From Pseudomonas saudimassiliensis (GTDB lineage Bacteria > Pseudomonadota > Gammaproteobacteria > Pseudomonadales > Pseudomonadaceae), in NCBI RefSeq assembly GCF_000939975.1, contig NZ_LK391969.1:1375412-1439411 (forward strand): a DNA stretch of 64,000 nt. The letters run 5' to 3'. Positions 18,373 through 25,264 of the stretch are shown here, piece after piece (position 1 is the stretch's first letter; every line of letters starts with the position of its first letter). The notes under the pieces are model-generated. The model had not been told where the DNA came from. It saw nothing but the letters and a program-made list of their open reading frames with translations, and ran no database searches. A program made the translations under genes and the position numbers.

Positions 18373-19220
18373 GTAAAGTTGTGGAGCTTTTTGGTAAGGC
18401 TACAGATAGAAGTGATTTGAATTGGAGTCAGATTATTTCTGGGCAGGTCTGTCCTTTTTCCGAAAAGCGGTGCTATAAGGTTAGGAAGTCTGATCCTGGA
18501 ATATCTATTGGTACTTGTACGGTTTTGTACGGCAAGCCTCTTGAGCCAGTTATGATATGTCCGACAAGATTAATTGAGCGAGGGCAAATTTTTACTGACT
18601 GCTTTCATTTGCTAACCACGCATGAGCCTGGGAATGAGCTGCATATTGTTCCTGAAGTGTCTATTCCAGGTGGAAGTGTTGACTATTTTTTAGTGTCGGT
18701 TAGGAATGGTAGGGTTAAAGACTTTGTAGGTATAGAGCTTCAAACTCTTGACACTACAGGAACTGTTTGGCCTGAAAGACAAAGGCTTTTAAGGGAGCTT
18801 GGTGTTCCTCGTGGTGATGAGGCTGAAAATTTAAAAAAACCCTATGGCATGAACTGGAAGATGACTGCCAAGACTATTCTTGTGCAGATGCATCATAAAG
18901 TTCAGACTTTTGAACATGTTAATAAAAAATTAGTTCTAGTGGTTCAGGATAAACTTCTTTCCTACATGAGCAAGGAGTTTAAGTTTGATCATTTAAAAAG
19001 CCCTGCGATGATTGGGGATTCTATGCACTTTCACGCCTATAGTTTAGATCGTACTAATCCAGGTTCTCTTCACCTTTCTATGACGTCTCGTTTGAGTACA
19101 GATGCGGATGGAATGGGAGTTTGCTTGGGGTTGCAAGCAGAAGCACGGGTCGAACTTGAGATGATTATTCAGGCGCTACAGTCAAAAATTTCCTCGGCGA
19201 CATTATTCAGGCCGGTATGA
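18369..19220 (+). CDS. NotI-family restriction endonuclease
   Basis: A 283-residue protein with the layout of the NotI nuclease family. Four cysteines (28, 35, 50, 64, in CPFSEKRC, GTC and CPTRL) match the metal-binding Cys4 site. The PD-(D/E)xK core appears as Asp105 in GSVDYF and Glu123/Gln125 in GIELQT, the E-x-Q variant seen in that family. It is shorter than NotI (383 aa, from recall). The ATGA overlap with the methyltransferase supports a type II restriction-modification pair. The recognition sequence cannot be read from the protein; a GC-rich site would fit the family. Confidence 0.75.
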   Translation: MSKVVELFGKATDRSDLNWSQIISGQVCPFSEKRCYKVRKSDPGISIGTCTVLYGKPLEPVMICPTRLIERGQIFTDCFHLLTTHEPGNELHIVPEVSIPGGSVDYFLVSVRNGRVKDFVGIELQTLDTTGTVWPERQRLLRELGVPRGDEAENLKKPYGMNWKMTAKTILVQMHHKVQTFEHVNKKLVLVVQDKLLSYMSKEFKFDHLKSPAMIGDSMHFHAYSLDRTNPGSLHLSMTSRLSTDADGMGVCLGLQAEARVELEMIIQALQSKISSATLFRPV

Positions 19221-19240
19221 TTCATCAAATTAATGGATGA

Positions 19241-19468
19241 TTGGTGTCTGATGTCACGGGAAGCGAGAGGAGAAAACTGGGGAGATTGCTTGGGATGAGT
19301 CTGGGCCTGTTGATCGTTAACCACCTCGCGGCGTCGATCCGGTTCATCAAGTCTCTGGAGACCAAGATTAAGGCCAAGGTGGAGGCAATAAGAACGGCTA
19401 ACGCGTTGGAGGCAGCATTCCTTTCTGATTCAAGGAAGCCGTTAAGAAGACAGCGTGAAACAGCATGA
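19241..19468 (+). CDS. small hypothetical protein
   Basis: A 75-residue basic protein with one hydrophobic segment (about 15-30, LLGMSLGLLIVNHLAA) and a Lys/Arg-rich tail. The start is GTG with only a weak ribosome site. I recognise no family. It overlaps the next small frame by 14 bases. It may be a remnant; coding status is uncertain. Confidence 0.3.
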   Translation: MVSDVTGSERRKLGRLLGMSLGLLIVNHLAASIRFIKSLETKIKAKVEAIRTANALEAAFLSDSRKPLRRQRETA

Positions 19469-19676
19469 CGAAAGCGAACCGTTCTTTGTTACTGACGAAG
19501 CCGAGGTTAAGATGATCGCTGCCGGTTACGAGTTCGAGCCGCCGCCCCTTGCCTGCACGATGCGTCTGCGCGACGTGCTGGAGGGTATGAGTGATACCGA
19601 GCTGGCATCGCAGCCGGGCGAGATTGCTGTCCTAGAGCGCGAGCGCCGGCTGAACAATCCATTTTCGGCTGTTTAA
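19455..19676 (+). CDS. small hypothetical protein
   Basis: A 73-residue acidic frame starting at GTG 19455 and ending 458 bases before the next gene. It contains a heptad-like segment (MRLRDVLEGMSDTELASQ). GC content is higher than in the restriction-modification genes just before it, so it may belong to the ICE or be the tail of a longer, displaced gene. No family recognised. Confidence 0.35.
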   Translation: MKQHDESEPFFVTDEAEVKMIAAGYEFEPPPLACTMRLRDVLEGMSDTELASQPGEIAVLERERRLNNPFSAV

Positions 19677-20133
19677 GCTGGATATGGTATTTTTCATGGC
19701 ATTGCTAATATTTCTGTTTTTAAGTGGTTGTAAATTAAAGGAATTATCCTTTTGTTTATAATCGAGTGGGGTACATCAATCAAAACTTCACGCTATACAC
19801 GTCTACGTTCCATGCAAAAATGGGTGGCCGCTGATTTTCTGCTTTAGTCGGTAGCTTTGCCTGCTCAGCTGCAGCGTGGCGAAAATGGGAGGTGAAAGTA
19901 CAGGGGTCAGAAATGACCTGACGCTTGCCAAGAGACGTATATTTCAACCATTTAGGATTTTCGCCACTACCCCTTTTGGGCAAGCCCCTTGCCCCTTGTC
20001 TTGCCCTTCCCTTATAGCCTTTTACACCTTTTGCTGGCCAACCATCCGAATGGATTAGCGCCGATTTGGACGCCCACAGGTTTGGCTGCTACCTTTTGAG
20101 GAATGATCCCATTCGATAATCCAGGAGGTGGAT
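19677..20133. other. gene-free interval
   Basis: Nothing convincing is encoded here. The first 100 bases are AT-rich. A short near-palindrome (AGGGGTCAGAAATGACCT, about 19902-19919) and a run of CCCCTTGCCC-type repeats (about 19984-20005) are visible. The last bases hold the strong ribosome site GGAGGTG for the gene at 20134. Confidence 0.5.
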
Positions 20134-20499
20134 ATGGCCATCAACATATACGGTGAGCCCATTCCTGACCTCACCGCTACGAGTCCCCCAGTGGAACTGC
20201 CACAGCGCGCCGATGGGCAGCCATGCAATATTTTCGGGGAAGTTATTGCTGATGCTCAGGCCGTTGCAGAGAAAAATCACCAGCTCCCCCCTACGAGCAA
20301 CGGCGTTCGCCTTGTGCAAGGAGCGGTGGTTTCAACTTTCTCCATGGTAAGCGCACTGGCAGTCATGGCAGCTAAGGCAAGCATTCGTACCGATCAAGAC
20401 ACTGCTCCCGGATTCGGGGATGAACTCCAGGACGGATATATGAACGGCAATGAGGGCTATGGATACTATATGGCCGGCATCAAGATCGATGACGATTAG
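20134..20499 (+). CDS. hypothetical protein with duplicated NI[YF]GE motif
   Basis: A 121-residue protein starting at ATG 20134, preceded by GGAGGTGGAT. The N-terminal third contains two related segments, NIYGEPIPDL and NIFGEVIADA, about 26 residues apart. A hydrophobic stretch follows (about residues 63-84), then an acidic Gly/Tyr-rich end. It is the only plus-strand gene against the transfer operon and converges on traG. I do not recognise the family; the repeat hints at a binding motif. Confidence 0.6.
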   Translation: MAINIYGEPIPDLTATSPPVELPQRADGQPCNIFGEVIADAQAVAEKNHQLPPTSNGVRLVQGAVVSTFSMVSALAVMAAKASIRTDQDTAPGFGDELQDGYMNGNEGYGYYMAGIKIDDD

Positions 20500-20510
20500 C
20501 AGTAGGTCAA

Positions 20511-20538
20511 GCAAAGTGCGTCGATCACCGCACTTTGC
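20511..20538. terminator. hairpin between convergent genes
   Basis: GCAAAGTGCG at 20511-20520 pairs perfectly with CGCACTTTGC at 20529-20538 around an 8-base loop. It sits between the ends of the convergent genes at 20499 and 20525 and covers the last codons and stop of traG. No strong T-run follows on either strand, so termination may be weak. Confidence 0.5.
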
Positions 20539-22090
20539 CTTTGGTGGCGGCTCCCAGCGCGCTACTAGAACCCTGGTCCCCCGCGCTTTTTGCTCCCGAA
20601 GAGCCTTTTTCTAGTTGCTGACCAAGCTGGCTGCCTATCTTGATACCAGCCCACGCCATCACCGCCATCCAGATCATCGGTAACAACAAGAACATCGCCC
20701 ACTCAATCATGACCAGCAACGATTTGTCGTACAGGTTGGCCATCCCAAATGCCGTTTCCAGCGCACCTGTGGTTGAAGCGCCGCCGCTGTACAGCATGGT
20801 AATCAAGTTATTGCTGAGCCACCTGGCCAGTTCCCACCAGAAGGTCAGAAACCAGATGGCAAACAGTCCGAAGGTCGCTGTGCCGGCGACAGTCAAGCTG
20901 TAGCCGGACATGACCATGATCAAGGGCAAAGGGATAATCACCGCCATAACCAGGACTGCCTGGACCATAGGCAACGCCATCTTCAGCATATCCATACCGG
21001 CTTTTCCTTTGGCCACATACGCGCCGCCGCCTACGCTTCCTACCATGCCAGAAGCGACGCCTGTTACTGCATCAATGGCATTCTCTACCCGACCGCCACC
21101 GCCGATATCCCGATAGCCTGCCACCGGTCGCAGGTGCCTGCCGTTAGCCGCGCCTTCCCGGGGGCTGACCATACGCCTGATGACGGCCTCTTCGGCAGAG
21201 GCGTGCACCCCTACCGCAGCTTGGATACTCGTCCACAAGCTGGGATTGACCTCATCATATAGGCGCTGGCGCAAACCATGGACGCTGTCTGACCACCATT
21301 CCGAGCAACTGGGGTAGCCGGGCTGTCCCGGGCCGGTATTGCTTCTGGCAGAATCACGCGCCTCGACATACGGGAAGCCCTGGATAGGTCGAGGCGCATA
21401 GAATGAGTCGTATAAACCAGGCGTATTCAGCAAGTGCTGAGAGCCCAGCCATGCGGTTTCCTTGGCCAGAGCACGGTCCATGTTGGGTTGTTCTCTGAAC
21501 AGTTTGTTACGCGCAGCGCCGTAACATGCCAGCTGAAACTCGCTTACTTCGAGCTGTAGCACCTGATCCTCGATCTCCTGCAGATCGACTTCGGTAGCGA
21601 TCGATTGCCAGTCAGGTGTACAAGGGATTGCCGCAACAGCTGTATTGGTCAGCCCCTTCGACAGGATGTGCACAAACGCCCACCAGAGCGGAATGCTTGC
21701 GGTTTGTCCGGCCATCGAATTTAGCGTAGCGCTGCCCCATTCACCTTCCCCGACCACCGCGACGGAGCAGACGTTTCCGCTATCGTCGAGCCGAGGAATG
21801 TTGTTGGCTGGGTTGATTGAGACGTCGAGCAGGGGCAAGCACGTAAATGCGTAACACAACACCATGGCATACAGCCCGGTCTCAATCCGGTTGATTGCCA
21901 CCTTACCCCGGTTGCCTTCGTCATCGCCTTCCCGGCGTGCCCGGAACCATTCAGAGACCATCATGGCAATAAAGGGGACTGCTGCCAGCCCGGTCATCAT
22001 CAGGGTATTCCACAGGGAGTTATTGACGATCCAGGCCAACAGCAGCAAGGGTGCTTCCATGTAATCGGTGACAACCAGGTTGGCGTTCAT
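20525..22090 (-). CDS. traG: TraG-like mating-pair stabilisation membrane protein
   Basis: A 521-residue inner-membrane protein with the N-terminal TraG domain found at the end of ICE transfer operons. Hydrophobic segments lie near residues 8-50, 90-110 and in a C-terminal cluster (about 345-495). In F-type systems TraG works in pilus assembly and mating-pair stabilisation. ATG 22090 overlaps the upstream stop as ATGA; an upstream frame start at 22102 is less likely. The tail is Ser/Gly/Lys-rich. Confidence 0.85.
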   Translation of the reverse strand: MNANLVVTDYMEAPLLLLAWIVNNSLWNTLMMTGLAAVPFIAMMVSEWFRARREGDDEGNRGKVAINRIETGLYAMVLCYAFTCLPLLDVSINPANNIPRLDDSGNVCSVAVVGEGEWGSATLNSMAGQTASIPLWWAFVHILSKGLTNTAVAAIPCTPDWQSIATEVDLQEIEDQVLQLEVSEFQLACYGAARNKLFREQPNMDRALAKETAWLGSQHLLNTPGLYDSFYAPRPIQGFPYVEARDSARSNTGPGQPGYPSCSEWWSDSVHGLRQRLYDEVNPSLWTSIQAAVGVHASAEEAVIRRMVSPREGAANGRHLRPVAGYRDIGGGGRVENAIDAVTGVASGMVGSVGGGAYVAKGKAGMDMLKMALPMVQAVLVMAVIIPLPLIMVMSGYSLTVAGTATFGLFAIWFLTFWWELARWLSNNLITMLYSGGASTTGALETAFGMANLYDKSLLVMIEWAMFLLLPMIWMAVMAWAGIKIGSQLGQQLEKGSSGAKSAGDQGSSSALGAATKGKVR

Positions 22091-22449
22091 GTGTGGCCCC
22101 ATGCTGCATACAGGTTGTACATCTCAACGACCACGGCGAGCATTACGACGGCGCACTCCAGGCGATGTAACCGAGCCAGGCTTTCAGCCCCACCATCCGC
22201 ATCCTCCTTTAACCATCGCACGACCCGCTTGCGCAGTTGGCCCATCCACGCCAGTACCAGCAGGGCGTACATCAATAAGCGCCAGGCTAGAAAGGCGGGG
22301 GCAGCTGACTTAAGTAGCTGCCCATAACCGTCGATTCCGCCGGCCATCCGCGACCCCAGGTACACCATCATCAAGCCGACGGTAAGCATGACCAGAGTTG
22401 CAATGGTCGCAACCAGGGTCAGGCGCTTGAAGTTACCTTTGTGACTCAT
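22087..22449 (-). CDS. small ICE membrane protein
   Basis: A 120-residue protein with three or four predicted membrane helices (about 10-35, 47-70, 98-118). It lies between the PFL_4711-type gene and traG and shares overlaps with both. I do not recognise a named family; similar small membrane proteins occur at this place in PFGI-1-type ICEs. A role in the mating channel is inferred from operon position only. Confidence 0.75.
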   Translation of the reverse strand: MSHKGNFKRLTLVATIATLVMLTVGLMMVYLGSRMAGGIDGYGQLLKSAAPAFLAWRLLMYALLVLAWMGQLRKRVVRWLKEDADGGAESLARLHRLECAVVMLAVVVEMYNLYAAWGHT

Positions 22450-23888
22450 CAGGGAGTTCCCGGGCTGGGTTTAGGCCGGCCACGACTATCGAACAGCGAA
22501 TCAGGCGAGAATGTTTCTGCTTGGCTGGCACCCTCTGATCTGCCAGCTGCGCGCTCAAGCGCGATCATGGCTGTGTTGTTTGCCATCGCAGTACGGATCT
22601 CCAGTTCTGTCTTGAGGGCGTCGATATCCCGATCCAGCGAGTCGAACTTCTGGTTCAGCGCCGGCGCGATGGGTGACTGCACGCTGGCCGAAACCTCGGC
22701 TATTGCTGGTTCAGTCATTCCGGCCAGTAACGTGCGCCGGGCCCACATGGCTTTGATCAAGGTACGTGACAGTGCCATTTCGCTTGCCAGCCGGTGAGCC
22801 AGCAGCTCCGAGTCCGGGTCCGCCCGGATCGCTTCGATGACGCCGCGGGAAACAGCCAAGCCCTCACCACCTGATACCTGTCGCAGGTTCTCGGGGTTGA
22901 TCTCCAGGGACCCGGCAAGCAGCTGGGTCAGAATATCCAGGATGTTTTGCTGTTCTTCCTCCAGATCCTTGATCAGACCAGTCCCGGCACGGCCCGCTCC
23001 GCGCTCGCAGTTATCACAGGTCTGCAGCCGTGTTTCGCCAATAACCTTGGTAATCCAGATCGCTGCATCTTCAGGAGTGCCCCATAAAGTACACATGCCA
23101 CCCCGGCAGACCCCGGTAGCCGTCGCCACGCTACCCGCCTGGTTGCCACCACCAGGCCAAGAGCCGCTGTTGGTGGGTGCAGCTCCCCAGCCGGTACCTC
23201 CACCGCTGATCGGCTGGGTTTCCAAGGAGCTACGCTCATGCAGCAAGTTATAACCAGCCACCACAACATCGGTGACGACATTGATCGGCTCCTGCCCCTG
23301 GCCACCGCGCTTGCTGCCTCCCACCCAAGTCACGCCGTCATTACCGGCCGTTTGCTCCACCTGTGCCTGAGCCTGGACGGGGTCACGAGTGCTCGCTGCC
23401 GCATTTGACCAGGCCTCACCCGCAGCGACCTGCTGCAATCTTGAGCCCATCATCCAGTCGCCCATCTGGCCGGCCATGCTCTGGCATGACAGCTTGCCGC
23501 GGTCAAAGTCCAGCCTGCCCTGCAACACCCCGTTGCTCAGCAGCTCATACAGCTGTGGGTAGGAACGCTGGATGATCATGGCCGGCAGCGATGCAACGGC
23601 CCCCTGGGCGTTCTGAATCACGTTGCCCATCAGATTCTGGAAAGTATTGGTCACGCCATTGAGTGAATTTGATACCGAGTATCCGAGATCAAAATTGCCG
23701 CATGATGCGTCCATGTTCCAACGCACCCCCATGTTGACCAAGGCGGGCGACTGAGGGATGCCGGAGGACGCGGCAATGGAAATCGGGTTGGCACCACCAA
23801 TGCGGTAATAGACCTCATCCGCTGCGCTGACAGTCAGGCATGAGGCCAGTAGCGCTATCGCGCAGAACAGGGTTATTCGGCGCTTCAT
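22449..23888 (-). CDS. ICE protein, PFL_4711 family (TIGR03755)
   Basis: A 479-residue secreted protein of the ICE mating apparatus. Start ATG 23888 has GGAGGATGAA just upstream and gives a signal peptide (MKRRITLFC to SAADE); the open frame extends further but overlaps the previous gene. A Cys-rich stretch (CRGGMC, CDNCERG) and a coiled C-terminal part are visible. The position between a TraU-like protein and traG suggests a TraH/TraN-like function. That is inference; the family itself is defined only as ICE-associated. Confidence 0.8.
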   Translation of the reverse strand: MKRRITLFCAIALLASCLTVSAADEVYYRIGGANPISIAASSGIPQSPALVNMGVRWNMDASCGNFDLGYSVSNSLNGVTNTFQNLMGNVIQNAQGAVASLPAMIIQRSYPQLYELLSNGVLQGRLDFDRGKLSCQSMAGQMGDWMMGSRLQQVAAGEAWSNAAASTRDPVQAQAQVEQTAGNDGVTWVGGSKRGGQGQEPINVVTDVVVAGYNLLHERSSLETQPISGGGTGWGAAPTNSGSWPGGGNQAGSVATATGVCRGGMCTLWGTPEDAAIWITKVIGETRLQTCDNCERGAGRAGTGLIKDLEEEQQNILDILTQLLAGSLEINPENLRQVSGGEGLAVSRGVIEAIRADPDSELLAHRLASEMALSRTLIKAMWARRTLLAGMTEPAIAEVSASVQSPIAPALNQKFDSLDRDIDALKTELEIRTAMANNTAMIALERAAGRSEGASQAETFSPDSLFDSRGRPKPSPGTP

Positions 23889-23889
23889 T

Positions 23890-24843
23890 TCATCCTCCGG
23901 TGTGCACGAGCAATACCTGGCCACGCCGCTCACAGCAGCTGTAAGGCCGCCACAGCGCCCAAACATAATCACCACTGCCATCGGTTCGATCGCCATACGA
24001 AGCAAGATGCCCGCGGTCAGGCCAGACAGAGCAGCTGCTTTCGAGACTGGGTGCCAATGCCTGCCATCTATGGGTAGACGCATCACCCTCCACGACGGCC
24101 GATAACGGCGGCCACCAGCCGTCGCGAGCAACCGGGGTGAGCGGCTGGTAAACATGCGGCGAATTGCGACGGGTGACCAGGTCGGCTACGCGCTGTGCCG
24201 CCAGCGCCCCGCCGCGATAGTCATCGGATTGAGAAACGAAGCCACTACGTGGGTAGATATTTCCCCAGTTATCCCCCAGCCGTCCCAGCTCGCGCATACC
24301 GGGGGTATAGGCCTGGGGATACAGCCGCTCAACCAACGCATGCCGCCAGCCCACAGTGTCCAGCGTGGACAAGAAGTGCGGGTTCATGGAGAAGGTGCCC
24401 GACGCGCAAATCATGCCCGACATGTTGTTCAGCGCCGAGAACATAGAGGTGGCCGGGTGGCCGATGGCATCGACATTCTTGAACCGCAAAATATCCCGTG
24501 CATTGGCATGCCGGCCGGTCATGTTGCCGCCGCCTTCTGCCCGGCCGCTGACGGGCGGACTCATCGCAGCAACATCTGTCCAGGGATTCGCTCCGGTGCT
24601 GTTGTAGCTGGAGACCACCAGCTCCGGGACATAATGTTTGACCTTTACTGATGTTCTTACGGTGCAGCCATACGAGCAGAACAGCCAGGCACATATACCA
24701 ACCGCTTGATAATCCACACAGGCCGGTGAAACCGCTGAAGACACAATCTCCGCCGTGGAGATCTCACCAGCCTGCACCGGTGTTGTCGCCAGCACGGTCA
24801 GACAGAGTCCGATGAGTCCGTTAAGAAGCGCTCTACTCTGCAT
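23890..24843 (-). CDS. TraU-like ICE protein, PFL_4710 family (TIGR03756)
   Basis: A 317-residue exported protein resembling F TraU, which acts in pilus/channel assembly. It has a signal peptide (about 1-25) and many cysteines (PACVDYQAVGICAWLFCSYGC), as in the TraU family, likely forming disulfides. ATG 24843 overlaps the end of the PFL_4709-type gene, whose product may be the thiol partner. It ends 1 base before the next start. Confidence 0.85.
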   Translation of the reverse strand: MQSRALLNGLIGLCLTVLATTPVQAGEISTAEIVSSAVSPACVDYQAVGICAWLFCSYGCTVRTSVKVKHYVPELVVSSYNSTGANPWTDVAAMSPPVSGRAEGGGNMTGRHANARDILRFKNVDAIGHPATSMFSALNNMSGMICASGTFSMNPHFLSTLDTVGWRHALVERLYPQAYTPGMRELGRLGDNWGNIYPRSGFVSQSDDYRGGALAAQRVADLVTRRNSPHVYQPLTPVARDGWWPPLSAVVEGDASTHRWQALAPSLESSCSVWPDRGHLASYGDRTDGSGDYVWALWRPYSCCERRGQVLLVHTGG

Positions 24844-25264
24844 GGGACATGGCCTCCTCAATGAGATAGACGGCACGCGCCACGTCCGTTTCGCCATATA
24901 CGACATTGCCGTCGACCACCACCGCCGGGATCTTCTCAACGCCTAACACCCAGGCTCGGGATACGGCCAGAGCCGCGTGCTCGTAACGCTCCAGCATCTC
25001 TGCCCAGCGCTCGCCCTGCATACGCTCCAACGCAACAGAGCCGGCCTGATCCGGGTTAGCAGGCAAGCCCAGAGACAACACCTCGTCCAGTCCCACCAGA
25101 GCATCCAGTTCGACCACCACCGCGTTCGATGGGACATTGCTCAGCGTCAGGTGTGAGGCGCTGAACACTTCGATACCTGCAAAGGCTGGAGTGGACAGGA
25201 GCATGCTGATACCCAGGATATTCAGGGTAATGACGGAGGTTTTGATCCAGCTGCGGGTTCTCAT
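24833..25264 (-). CDS. ICE protein, PFL_4709 family (DUF1525, TIGR03757)
   Basis: A 143-residue periplasmic protein. A signal peptide (about 1-29, ending AFAG) precedes a small thioredoxin-like domain with VPAVVVDGNVVYGETDV-type ending, but no CxxC is seen. In F-type systems TrbC/DsbC-like proteins of this size help fold Cys-rich transfer proteins, which fits its place beside the TraU-like gene. It overlaps the ATPase gene by 4 bases. Confidence 0.85.
   Translation of the reverse strand: MRTRSWIKTSVITLNILGISMLLSTPAFAGIEVFSASHLTLSNVPSNAVVVELDALVGLDEVLSLGLPANPDQAGSVALERMQGERWAEMLERYEHAALAVSRAWVLGVEKIPAVVVDGNVVYGETDVARAVYLIEEAMSHAE

Noticed and set aside
22441..22797. Plus-strand frames opposite the PFL_4711-type gene
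   Set aside because: No ribosome sites, low-complexity composition, and antisense to a conserved secreted protein.
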